Under the pieces are notes generated by a model. It did not search any database. It saw nothing but the letters and a program-made list of their open reading frames with translations, and was not told where the DNA came from. From JAGRGG01 sp965217265 (GTDB lineage Bacteria; Pseudomonadota; Alphaproteobacteria; Geminicoccales; Geminicoccaceae), in assembly GCA_965217265.1 (NCBI GenBank), contig CBDCHP010000015.1, positions 1-64,000 on the forward strand: DNA of 64,000 bases, given 5' to 3'. The position numbers were made by a program, and so were the translations under genes. Every line of letters starts with the position of its first letter. The stretch's first letter is position 1. Of this stretch, positions 25,098 through 33,121 are shown one piece after another.

Positions 25098-25985
25098 CTA
25101 CTGGATCATGTCGAGGATCTCGACCCCCTCGGGCGCCGCCCCGACCTCGACCGCGTAGTCGGAAAACGCCCGCGCCGGCGCCGCGTCGTCGTCGCCCTTG
25201 CGCGTCACCCGGACGAGGTCGAACAGCCTGTGCGCCGGCGCGTTGCCGAGCGCCGTCGCGTGGCGAAAGACGATCAGCCGCCGCGCCGCCATCTCGCCCC
25301 GCGCCGCCGAGCGGTCGTGGTCGAGCATGTTCTGCAAGGCGTCGAAGAACAGGTCGAGGTCCTCGTTTGAGAAGCCGGTGCGCTCGGCGAGCTTGGCCGA
25401 GACGAAGCCGTGCGCGCGATAGAGGCCGTAGGGCACGATGTGCTTCCTGCCCATCGTGCGGATGTCGCCCTTGGACGCCGCGTCCTCCTCGGTCGTCGCC
25501 GCCATGCGGGTGATCGAGATCTCCAGCGGCACGACCGGCTCGATCGAGCGGGCGAAGGCGAGCTGCACCGGCCCGCGCACCTGCCCCGCGTTGTAGCCCG
25601 TGCTCATCACGGCGCCGAAGGTGCGCATGTCGTAGAAGTTCTGGCACATCCAGGCCGTCAGCCCGCGCGCCTTGGCCTCGTCCTTGGGCAGCTTCTTATA
25701 CTCTTCCTTCTTCTCGTAGCTGATGCCCAGTGCCTCGTAGGCTTTCTTGTGCTGGTTGTTGAGGATCGCGCGCTCGGCCATGTAGAGGGCGTGGCCGGGG
25801 GCACCGTCCTTCTCCATCTGGACGAAGTTCCTGACCTTGCGCTTGAGGCAGACGTCGGTGACGAGGCCCTGGTTGGTCTCGGGGTCGAGCCTGGGCAGGT
25901 TGCCGGCGTCGGGGTCGCCGTTCGGGTTGCCGTTGGCGACGTCGAACAGGAAGACGAATTCGTGGCGGTTCTGGATTGGATCCAC
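25098..25985 (-). CDS. cas7: Type I-C Cascade backbone protein Cas7 (Csd2)
   Basis: A 295-residue Csd2/Cas7 beginning MDPIQNRHEFVFLFDVANGNPNGDPD, the family hallmark, followed by GLVTDVCLKRKVRNFV. Middle motifs include DMRTFGAVMSTG and GPVQLAFARSIEPV. Cas7 coats the crRNA in the surveillance complex. The gene appears intact and full length, but its partners cas5 and cas8c are missing or truncated upstream, so no functional Cascade can form from this locus. Confidence 0.95.
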   Translation of the reverse strand: MDPIQNRHEFVFLFDVANGNPNGDPDAGNLPRLDPETNQGLVTDVCLKRKVRNFVQMEKDGAPGHALYMAERAILNNQHKKAYEALGISYEKKEEYKKLPKDEAKARGLTAWMCQNFYDMRTFGAVMSTGYNAGQVRGPVQLAFARSIEPVVPLEISITRMAATTEEDAASKGDIRTMGRKHIVPYGLYRAHGFVSAKLAERTGFSNEDLDLFFDALQNMLDHDRSAARGEMAARRLIVFRHATALGNAPAHRLFDLVRVTRKGDDDAAPARAFSDYAVEVGAAPEGVEILDMIQ

Positions 25986-25988
25986 GAC

Positions 25989-26126
25989 TTAAGCCTCCTC
26001 GTCGATGTGGTCCGCGTCCCGCGCGGCGTCAGCAGAAATTTCGGCTTTGTCTTTCTTGGCACCGAGCCGGTGGTAGTAAACAACCGCAAACATTTCTTGC
26101 TCTTGCAGCTTCAGATGTGCTGGAAA
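25989..26126 (-). pseudogene. cas8c: C-terminal stub of cas8c (csd1)
   Basis: The last 45 codons of a gene on the cas strand: FPAHLKLQEQEMFAVVYYH, then a lysine-rich stretch ending DHIDEEA and TAA at 25989-25991. The FPAHL...F..GYYHQ pattern is the conserved C-terminal end of Csd1/Cas8c, and this position directly before cas7 is where cas8c sits in type I-C operons. Upstream the frame closes at once (26127), so a deletion or insertion endpoint lies near 26127. The rest of cas8c, cas5 and cas3 are not in the window. Confidence 0.75.
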
Positions 26127-26302
26127 TTATCCATCATTCTTATATTCAAATCCTGCCATGATCTCTTTCACCTCGTTATCGCACCACTGACTTAAACCCT
26201 TTGGTGCTGCTGTCTTTACGCAGCTTTGCCAAGTGGTGTTGGCTGTTCCTGATCAAGATCGGGAAGACTGATCGCGGCGTGGCGGAAACCGAGTCCCGCT
26301 CA

Positions 26303-26695
26303 CTAGACCAGAACGACCTCGACGCCCACAGCGCCGGCAACTTCGGCCCGCGCACGATCGGCGGTCACGGCCGGGAGACGGAGCCTGCGCACGAGCGCGA
26401 GGCAAGCGCGGTCGCCGTGACTCAAGCCCTTGGGCCTGGTTACACTGCGCAAGAGGCCGGCCTCCAGCGCGAGGTCGGCATCCAGAGCATCCAGAGGATG
26501 AACGACGAGCCGAAGCCGCTCAAGCAGGTCCGGCACCGTGTCTTCGGGTACGCCCTCGTCGACGGCCTTCGCGACGATCTCCTGAAGGTTGAGCGCGGAG
26601 ATCGCCGCATCGCGAAGCCAGCGCCTGGCCTCGATTGCACCTTCTTCGCCAAGGTCGGCGAAGACCGCAGAGGTATCGATCACGCACGTCGGCAT
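26303..26695 (-). CDS. vapC: VapC-type PIN-domain toxin
   Basis: A 130-residue PIN protein. Acidic residues are in CVIDTSAVFADL (D7), SALNLQEIVAKAV (E near 38), LSHGDRACLALVRR (D near 95) and PAVTADRAR (D near 113). It is expected to cut RNA and to be held inactive by the upstream AbrB-like antitoxin, with which it overlaps by one base (TGATG). It stands about 175 bases from the broken end of the cas locus. Confidence 0.9.
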   Translation of the reverse strand: MPTCVIDTSAVFADLGEEGAIEARRWLRDAAISALNLQEIVAKAVDEGVPEDTVPDLLERLRLVVHPLDALDADLALEAGLLRSVTRPKGLSHGDRACLALVRRLRLPAVTADRARAEVAGAVGVEVVLV

Positions 26696-26964
26696 CAGGC
26701 GTCGTTCGATGCCTTGGCGTCACGTTCCTCCCGCTCGCTCTCGGCGCGCCGCTCGGCGATCACTTCGCCGACAACCGCGGTTCCTGCCGGAACGTAACGC
26801 CGGAAGATGGCGCGTGCCTCGTCCAGCGCCCGGTCCGGCGTCGTGAGCCGCACCTCGCCGTCGACCAGTCGGGCGACGCGTTGACCGCCCTTGTCGACGC
26901 CCAATTCCTTGCGGAGCCGGGCGGGGAGGACGAGGCGTCCACTGGGCAGAACGTTCACGCACAT
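26695..26964 (-). CDS. vapB: VapB-type AbrB/SpoVT antitoxin
   Basis: An 89-residue antitoxin with a swapped-hairpin AbrB domain at the N-terminus (NVLPSGRLVLPARLRKELGV) and a charged C-terminal tail rich in Glu and Arg that should bind VapC. The annotated ATG at 26964 adds MCV before NVLPSG; a GTG two codons in would give the more typical start MNVLPSG, and a TATACT -10-like box ends 2 bases before the ATG, which favours the later start. The pair forms a vapBC module. Confidence 0.88.
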   Translation of the reverse strand: MCVNVLPSGRLVLPARLRKELGVDKGGQRVARLVDGEVRLTTPDRALDEARAIFRRYVPAGTAVVGEVIAERRAESEREERDAKASNDA

Positions 26965-27436
26965 AAGTATATAATCCTAATTTTTGATGGGTCAAAGACA
27001 GCGTTGCGGTCACAAATGATCCAGCATGACCAAGCAGCGGGGTTGGTATCTGTTCGTGACGTCGCAGCGGTCGCCGAAGTCACGGAGACTCTCTCACTTG
27101 AGAAGACCGCCTACTGCACCCTTGCTCACGACGCCGACGCAAGAGCAAGCTGGTCGGAAGCGGAGGCTTGAACCTGTGGCCCGGCGGCGACTGTGCCATT
27201 GAGTGATTAATTCGTTGTGCCGCCCTTCGTTCGAACAAGAGTGTGAAGGGAACAGGGACGCAATACAGCAAAAATTTGTTTATTGTGTCGAATTGGTTAA
27301 GGCAAATATTTGTTATGTTCGTTTGTCTGCTTCCAAAACAAATTTGCTGCATTTTGCTATTAGATTTCTCCGTTGTTCTGAATAAAAGTTGTATCGCATT
27401 GCTGTTTCGAAACAAGAAAATGCGACTATGGCATTT
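26965..27436. other. AT-rich intergenic region, no convincing gene
   Basis: This 472-base stretch becomes clearly AT-richer from about 27180 than the rest of the window. Open frames across it (for example a minus-strand frame at 27080-27415) show no protein-like pattern. It includes the vapBC promoter at its left edge and the 3' side of the LacI gene at its right. The composition change suggests foreign or decayed DNA joined here. Confidence 0.5.
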
Positions 27437-28501
27437 TCAACTTAAGCGGAAGAGTGGAATATGTCTCGTGGTGCGGGGCCGGCTCGTAGAGTTCCGTTCT
27501 ACGAGCGAGAACGCGACCGCTCGGTTAGCCGTCGCCGGCAGCCTGCCGGTTTCGCTGGTAAACACGATCGCGTCGGCGGCCAGGGCGCCGATTCGCCGGG
27601 CGGGGATCCTCACCGTCGTGAGGCCTGGCTCCATGTGCGCCGAGCCGCGAAAGTCGCCGATGCCGACGACCGAGAGGTGCTCGGGAACGGCAACGCCGTG
27701 CGCGTGACAGGCGTATACGACGCCATGCGCGATGATGTCGTTGCCGCAGACGAACGCTGTCGGCGGATCGGTCGAGAGGAGGTTTTCTGCCAGCCGCTTG
27801 GCTGCGCCAACGTCGTAGGGGCAGTGCCTGATGCGTTCGGGCGCGACGCTCAAGCCAGCCGCCGCCGCCTCGGTCAGCGCGCCGGTCATCCTGTCGCGCG
27901 CCCGGTCGTTCGAGCCCGTCTCGGGGAACAGAAAACCGATGTCTTGATGTCCAAGCCCGATGAGGTGCCGGGTCACCGCCGCCCCGGCCGCTTGGTTGTC
28001 CGCGCCGATGCAGGGTAGCGCGGCGTCGGCGCGAAAGTTCCACACCGAGATCATCGGCACGCGCCGCTCTCGAAGCATCGCGAGCGGCACCTCGTGATGA
28101 TCCAGCCCGATCAGCACGACCCCGTCGATGCGACGCTTCAGCAAGGCCCGGACGATCGCGACTTCGAACGACAGGTCGTAGCCGTGGGTCGCGAGCAGCA
28201 TCGTGCGGCTCAGTTCGTTGAGGTGGGTGGAGAACGCTTCGATCATCTCGGCGAAGATCGCGTTGTCGATCGTCGGCAGCACCATGCCGACCGTTCCCGA
28301 AAACCGGTTCTGCAGGCTCCCCGACAGCCGGTCGCGCAGATAACCCAGATGTTCGGCGGCCCGCTCGATCCGTTCGCGCGTCGAAGGGCGAACCAGGTCG
28401 GGGCTGCCGAACGCCCGCGACACCGTGGCGATCGAGACGCCGGCGCGCGCCGCGACGTCGGCGATGCCCGGCGCTCCCCTGCGCGATCGAACCCGGCCCA
28501 T
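27437..28501 (-). CDS. LacI-family transcriptional regulator
   Basis: A 354-residue LacI/GalR regulator. The helix-turn-helix is at the N-terminus (GIADVAARAGVSIATVSRAFG, hinge helix ERAAEHLGYL) and the periplasmic-binding-like effector domain fills the remainder (TVGMVLPTIDNAIFAEMIEAF, GVVLIGLDHHEV, TAFVCGNDIIAHG). It is transcribed away from the TTT/aldehyde-dehydrogenase/CoA-ligase operon and should repress it until the carboxylate or sulfonate substrate is present. A 10-bp-arm palindrome lies in the shared promoter region. Confidence 0.92.
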   Translation of the reverse strand: MGRVRSRRGAPGIADVAARAGVSIATVSRAFGSPDLVRPSTRERIERAAEHLGYLRDRLSGSLQNRFSGTVGMVLPTIDNAIFAEMIEAFSTHLNELSRTMLLATHGYDLSFEVAIVRALLKRRIDGVVLIGLDHHEVPLAMLRERRVPMISVWNFRADAALPCIGADNQAAGAAVTRHLIGLGHQDIGFLFPETGSNDRARDRMTGALTEAAAAGLSVAPERIRHCPYDVGAAKRLAENLLSTDPPTAFVCGNDIIAHGVVYACHAHGVAVPEHLSVVGIGDFRGSAHMEPGLTTVRIPARRIGALAADAIVFTSETGRLPATANRAVAFSLVERNSTSRPRTTRHIPLFRLS

Positions 28502-28519
28502 GATGAAACCCCGCCGCGA

Positions 28520-28549
28520 AATGAAAATATTTGCATCGCTATTTTCATT
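28520..28549. promoter_or_regulatory. Palindromic operator between the LacI gene and tctA
   Basis: Perfect arms AATGAAAATA (28520-28529) and TATTTTCATT (28540-28549) flank a 10-base centre. The element starts 19 bases upstream of the LacI start and lies 82 bases before the tctA start, placed to control both. The wide spacing is not the tight LacI operator form, so it may be two half-sites. Confidence 0.55.
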
Positions 28550-28630
28550 CCGTAGCCTTCGTTGTCGACGAAAAAAACGCGGGCCCGCCGCAAAGTACGG
28601 GCCGACGGGGCGGAAAACGACGGGGCAGCG

Positions 28631-30151
28631 ATGGAATTTCTCGGATACTTCGGCGGTGTCTTCGAACCGACAGCGTTCTTGCTGCTGCTCGGCGGCACGG
28701 TCGGCGGGCTGATCCTCGGGGCGACGCCGGGATTGTCACCGACGATGGCCGTGGCCCTCTTGATCCCCTTCACGTTCCAGTTGTCCGCGACCCACGGTTT
28801 GATCTTGCTGGGTGCTGCCTACACCTCGACGGTCGCGGGCGGGGCGGTCAGCGCGATCTTGCTGAAGATCCCCGGCGCGCCCGCCAACATCGCCACGTCG
28901 CTCGACGGTTTCGAGATGGCCAAGCAGGGCCACGGGGCCCGCGCGCTGCACCTGTCGTTCCTCGCATCGGGCGTCGGCGGCGTCATCGGCGTGCTGCTGC
29001 TGATCTTCCTCACGCCGATCTTGACCGAGTGGGCGCTCGCGTTCGGGCCGTCGCACCTCTTCTGGCTGGCCATTTTGGGCGTGACGGTGATCGGCTCGCT
29101 CGACTCCAAGTCCTTCGTCAAGGGCCTCTTGTCAGGCTGCATCGGCCTGTGGATCTCGATGATCGGCTACGACGACATCCAAGGCGCGCAGCGCTTCATC
29201 TTCACCGACTCGCTGGCGGGCGGGATCAACATCATCGCGGCACTGATCGGGCTGTTCGCCGTCCCCCAAGTGATGGGCATGTTCGCGAAAGGCCGGCAGG
29301 TCGGGAAGATCGAGACCGTCGAGGTGCCAAAACACGCGTTCGTGGACTCGCTCAAGGAACTCGGCCGCAGCGGCCGGGCACTGTCGATCGGCACGGGCAT
29401 CGGCGCGATCGTCGGGCTGATCCCCGGCGTCGGCGGTCAGATCGCCGGACTGGTGGCCTACGACCAGACGCGGAAATTCTCGCCGCACCGCGAGAAGTTC
29501 GGCACCGGGCACCCCGAGGGCGTGATCGCGGCGGAGGCCGCTAACAACGCGATGGTCGGCCCGTCGCTGGTCCCGCTGCTGACCTTGTCGATCCCGGGCA
29601 GCCCCACGGCCGCCGTCCTGCTCGGCGGGCTCCTGATCCACGGGATTTTCCCCGGCAGCGATCTCTTCGACAACTATCCCGAGGTGGCCTGGACCTTCAT
29701 CAACTCGATGCTCGTCGGCCAGATCGTGATGGTGATCTTCGGCATCTGGATCGCCGCCTGGGCGGCCCGGATCGCCCGCGCCCCGCAGCCGATCATGGCG
29801 GCGGCGGTGATGGTGCTGGCGGTGTTCGGCTCCTACTCGGTCCAGCAATCCATGGACGACGTCTACATCATGCTGGTGTTGGGGGTCGGCATGTATTTCT
29901 TGGAGAAGTTCGGCTTCTCCGCGGCACCCCTGGTCCTGGGGCTGATCCTCGGCCCAATCGCCGAGGCGAATTTCGTGCAAGGTTCGATGATCGCCAACGC
30001 GCAGAACGGCCCGCTGCCGTACTTTTTCTTCGGCACGCTCAACATCCTTCTGATCGCGCTGGTGGTTCTGTCGGTCGCCTACAGTTTTTGGACCAACATG
30101 GTGCAAGGCGACACCGCCAAAAGCGACGAAGCCCGCGAGGCGACCTCGTGA
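28631..30151 (+). CDS. tctA: TTT transporter large membrane subunit (TctA family), sulfonate/carboxylate operon
   Basis: A 506-residue TctA. The ATG at 28631 is preferred over an upstream frame start at 28562, which only adds a basic leader. Signature repeats are LILGATPGLSPTMAVALLIPFTF near residue 26 and GLIPGVGGQIAGLVAY near 265. It is the first gene in an A-B-C ordered TTT set, the reverse of the other two TTT operons in the window, and is more distant from them in sequence. It forms the import channel for the substrate handled by the following dehydrogenase and CoA ligase. Confidence 0.93.
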   Translation: MEFLGYFGGVFEPTAFLLLLGGTVGGLILGATPGLSPTMAVALLIPFTFQLSATHGLILLGAAYTSTVAGGAVSAILLKIPGAPANIATSLDGFEMAKQGHGARALHLSFLASGVGGVIGVLLLIFLTPILTEWALAFGPSHLFWLAILGVTVIGSLDSKSFVKGLLSGCIGLWISMIGYDDIQGAQRFIFTDSLAGGINIIAALIGLFAVPQVMGMFAKGRQVGKIETVEVPKHAFVDSLKELGRSGRALSIGTGIGAIVGLIPGVGGQIAGLVAYDQTRKFSPHREKFGTGHPEGVIAAEAANNAMVGPSLVPLLTLSIPGSPTAAVLLGGLLIHGIFPGSDLFDNYPEVAWTFINSMLVGQIVMVIFGIWIAAWAARIARAPQPIMAAAVMVLAVFGSYSVQQSMDDVYIMLVLGVGMYFLEKFGFSAAPLVLGLILGPIAEANFVQGSMIANAQNGPLPYFFFGTLNILLIALVVLSVAYSFWTNMVQGDTAKSDEAREATS

Positions 30152-30609
30152 CGGCGCTGCGCGTTCAGCATCTCATTCCGGCCACGATCGTTCTGGCGCT
30201 GGCGCTCGTCGTGGCGGGGCTCAGCTTCACCCGCGAACCCGCCGGGGCGTTCTTGTTTCCGCGCATCGTTTCGGTCGCCTTCGTGGTATTGGCCGCTTGG
30301 AATTTCGCGCGCGCGGCCATGGGTCTGGCGCGGGTCGGCGGCGGGATCGACGCCCGGACGCTCAAAAACCTCCTGCCCGGGCTGGCGGTGATGGCGGTCT
30401 TGGTCCTCGTCGCGGCGCGCGGGCTGGGGTTCTACACCGGCTCGGCGCTGGCCTTCCTCGCCATCTACTCGATCTACGACCCGAAGCCGATCGCGAGCGC
30501 CGAGGCCTGGATCAAGCGGCTCGTCGTGACGCTCGCGTTCATGAGCGTCATCTACGTCCTCTTCGCGCTGCTGCTCAAAGTGCAGATGCCAAGCGGCGCG
30601 TTCTTCTAA
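30148..30609 (+). CDS. tctB: TTT transporter small membrane subunit (TctB family)
   Basis: A 153-residue membrane protein starting at GTG 30148 in a GTGA overlap with tctA. It has four hydrophobic segments and an early GAFLFPRIVSVAF motif common in TctB. It assembles with TctA. Identity rests on topology, size and location between tctA and tctC. Confidence 0.82.
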   Translation: MTALRVQHLIPATIVLALALVVAGLSFTREPAGAFLFPRIVSVAFVVLAAWNFARAAMGLARVGGGIDARTLKNLLPGLAVMAVLVLVAARGLGFYTGSALAFLAIYSIYDPKPIASAEAWIKRLVVTLAFMSVIYVLFALLLKVQMPSGAFF

Positions 30610-30642
30610 ACTTCGACACAACCACGAAAGGGACAGGGAGAA

Positions 30643-31620
30643 ATGAGCATGATCAAGACGGCCAGGGCGGCGGCAGTCTCACTTATCGCGGCAGCGGCCA
30701 TGGCGGGAACGGCCTTCGCCGCCGACTATCCCGACCGGCCGATCTCGGCGATGGTATCCTACGGGGCAGGAGGCGCCACGGATTTTCAGGCGCGTATCGC
30801 GACGATGGTGGCCGACGACGGGCAATACTTGGGTCAGCCGATCGTCATCATCAACAAGCCGGGCGCCGGCGGCCGGGTGGGTTGGAACTGGTTTGCCACG
30901 CAGGCCGACGCGGACGGCTACACGCTCGCCGCCTATAACATGCCGCACTTCATGGCCCAAGCAATCGAGGGTGGCGTGAGATATTCAGCCGACAGTTTCG
31001 AGCCGATCGCGAATTGGGGCGCCGATCCAGCCGTGGTCGTCGTCAACAAGGACAGCGAGTTCGGTACGATCGAGGATCTGGTCGCGTTCGCCACGCAGAA
31101 CCCCGGCAAGCTGACGGTTTCCGGCGCCGGGCTGTTCGTCGGCCACCACATCGCGGCGCTGCAACTGCAAAAGGCCACCGGCGCGTCGCTCGCCTACATT
31201 CCCACCCAAGGCGGCGGTGCGGCGGCGATGAAGGCGGTGATCGCCGGCGACGTCCTGGCCGGGATCAACAACCTGTCCGACGCCTACCGCGCCGCGCAGG
31301 CGGGCGACGTGAAGGTGCTGGCAATCGCTGACCTGGAGCGCAACGAGCAGTTCCTGCCGGACGTGCCGACCTTGATGGAAGCCGGATACGAGGTCGACGA
31401 CACGTCGGTGAATTTCCGCGGGCTGATGGTGCCGAAGGAAACGCCGCAGGAGGTGATCGACGTCTTGGCCGAGAAGGTTCCCGCGATGTTCGCCGATCCG
31501 CGCGTTGCCGAGCAAATGGCGGCCGGCGGCGCGCCGATCAAGATCATGACCCGCGAGGAAGTTCAGGCCATGTGGGCCGACACGCGGCCGAAACTGAGCG
31601 AACTGCTCGAAGGGCTTTGA
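30643..31620 (+). CDS. tctC: TTT transporter periplasmic binding protein (TctC family)
   Basis: A 325-residue TctC protein with a signal peptide ending at about residue 26 (cleavage after TAFA). The mature N-terminus DYPDRPISAMVSYGAGGATD carries the ligand loop, followed by INKPGAGGRVGW. A run of acidic and aromatic residues (YNMPHFMAQAIEGG) continues the domain. It should deliver a small acid, likely a sulfonate or carboxylate that the downstream ligase converts to a CoA thioester. A stable hairpin follows the gene. Confidence 0.9.
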   Translation: MSMIKTARAAAVSLIAAAAMAGTAFAADYPDRPISAMVSYGAGGATDFQARIATMVADDGQYLGQPIVIINKPGAGGRVGWNWFATQADADGYTLAAYNMPHFMAQAIEGGVRYSADSFEPIANWGADPAVVVVNKDSEFGTIEDLVAFATQNPGKLTVSGAGLFVGHHIAALQLQKATGASLAYIPTQGGGAAAMKAVIAGDVLAGINNLSDAYRAAQAGDVKVLAIADLERNEQFLPDVPTLMEAGYEVDDTSVNFRGLMVPKETPQEVIDVLAEKVPAMFADPRVAEQMAAGGAPIKIMTREEVQAMWADTRPKLSELLEGL

Positions 31621-31637
31621 GTTCGTTTCCAACCGCG

Positions 31638-31659
31638 CGGATGGGGTCTGCCCCATCCG
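31638..31659. terminator. 9-bp intercistronic hairpin after tctC
   Basis: Arms CGGATGGGG (31638-31646) and CCCCATCCG (31651-31659) around TCTG. Such hairpins after binding-protein genes often protect upstream mRNA or partly stop transcription, letting the binding protein be made in excess over the downstream enzymes. TTCTTGC follows, so termination would be partial. Confidence 0.5.
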
Positions 31660-31690
31660 TTCTTGCAGCGACTTCTTGAAAGACGATCGA

Positions 31691-33121
31691 ATGGCCAGCC
31701 CCGCACTTGCCCAAGAGCCGACATCGGACGCCGCGCGCATCGACGACATGGTCGCGCGCGCCAGGATCGCCCAGGCCGATTTCGAGGCGGAGGCGGATCA
31801 GGCCCGCTACGACCGGGCGGCCTGGGCGGCGGCCTGGGCGCTGATGGAGCCGGGGCGAAACCGCGAACTGGCGACGATGGCGGTGGAGACGACGGGCCTG
31901 GGCAACGTGGCCGACAAGATCACCAAGAACCACCGCAAGACGCTGGGCCTGTTGCGCGACATCAAGTCCGTCAAGACCCAAGGGGTCGTGAACGAGGATA
32001 CCGCGCGCGGCATCACCTTCATCGCTCGCCCTATCGGGGTGATCGGTGCTGTGGTTCCATCGACCAACCCGGTGGCGACGCCGGTGAACAACGTGGTCAA
32101 TGCGCTGAAATGCGGCAACGCGATCATCCTGTCGCCATCGCCTAAAGGGGTAGAGGTCTGTAGGCGTCTGCTGGGGTATGTCCACGCCGAATTCGATAAG
32201 ATCGGGCTGGCGCATGATCTGGTGCAGATGGTCCCCGCACCCTCGTCGAAAGCCAAGACGCAGCGGCTCATGGAGACCGTCGACCTGCTGGTGGTGACCG
32301 GCAGCCAGGACAACGTACGCCGCGCCTATTCCTCGGGCACGCCGGCGCTCGGCGTGGGTGCTGGGAACGTGACGGTGATCGTCGACGAGACGGCCGATCT
32401 GGCGGCGGCGGCGCAAAAGATCGCCGCGTCCAAGACCTTCGACAACGCGACGTCGTGCTCGTCCGAGAACGTGCTGGTGATCGTCGATGCAGTCTACGAC
32501 GCGGCGATGGCCGCGCTGCACGCCGTCGGCGGGCGGATGCTCGAAGGGGCCGAGGCGGCGCGGCTGAAGTCCGCCTTGTTCCAGGACGGCAAGCTCAACC
32601 GCCACATGATCGCCCGCGACGTCGAGCGGGTGATCGAGGTGGCGGGCGTGACGGTGCGGGACCCGGCGGGGGCGCAGTTCTTGCTGCTGCCGGGCGCGGG
32701 GATCGGCCCGGACTACCCCGAGTCGGGCGAGAAGCTGTCGCCGATCGCGACTGTCTACCGGGCGCGGGACTACGAGGACGCGAAGGCGATCGCCGCACGG
32801 GTTTTGACGCATCAAGGTGCCGGGCATTCGATCGGGCTCCACACGGGCGTGGACGCGCGCGCCGTGGAGTTGGGCCACACGATGCCGACCTGCCGGGTGA
32901 TCGTCAATCAAGCGCACTGCTTCGCGACCGGCGGGTCATTCGACAACGGCATGCCGTTTTCGCTGTCCATGGGATGCGGAAGCTGGGGGGGCAACTCGAT
33001 CGACGACAACCTCAACCATACCCATTTCATGAACATCACCAAGGTTGTTCGCACGATCGCGCCGAACGAGCCGAAGATCGAGGAGATCTTCGCGGACTAC
33101 TGGAAGGCGACGGGAGAATGA
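31691..33121 (+). CDS. sauS: Acylating aldehyde dehydrogenase, sulfoacetaldehyde dehydrogenase (SauS)-like
   Basis: A 476-residue CoA-acylating aldehyde dehydrogenase of the EutE/AdhE type. Landmarks are GAVVPSTNPVATPVNN near residue 118, the catalytic Cys in FDNATSCSSENVLV near 257 and QAHCFATGGSFDNGMPF near 405. Together with the coupled CoA ligase and an importer it matches the SauS-SauT arrangement of sulfoacetate degradation, where sulfoacetyl-CoA is reduced to sulfoacetaldehyde. The ATG at 31691 is chosen over a TTG 15 bases upstream. An acid other than sulfoacetate is possible because the family also acts on succinyl- and malonyl-like CoA esters. Confidence 0.7.
   Translation: MASPALAQEPTSDAARIDDMVARARIAQADFEAEADQARYDRAAWAAAWALMEPGRNRELATMAVETTGLGNVADKITKNHRKTLGLLRDIKSVKTQGVVNEDTARGITFIARPIGVIGAVVPSTNPVATPVNNVVNALKCGNAIILSPSPKGVEVCRRLLGYVHAEFDKIGLAHDLVQMVPAPSSKAKTQRLMETVDLLVVTGSQDNVRRAYSSGTPALGVGAGNVTVIVDETADLAAAAQKIAASKTFDNATSCSSENVLVIVDAVYDAAMAALHAVGGRMLEGAEAARLKSALFQDGKLNRHMIARDVERVIEVAGVTVRDPAGAQFLLLPGAGIGPDYPESGEKLSPIATVYRARDYEDAKAIAARVLTHQGAGHSIGLHTGVDARAVELGHTMPTCRVIVNQAHCFATGGSFDNGMPFSLSMGCGSWGGNSIDDNLNHTHFMNITKVVRTIAPNEPKIEEIFADYWKATGE

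Noticed and set aside
27080..27415. 111-codon minus-strand frame in AT-rich DNA
   Set aside because: No ribosome site, no recognisable motif, and it crosses the composition change; more likely chance open frame.
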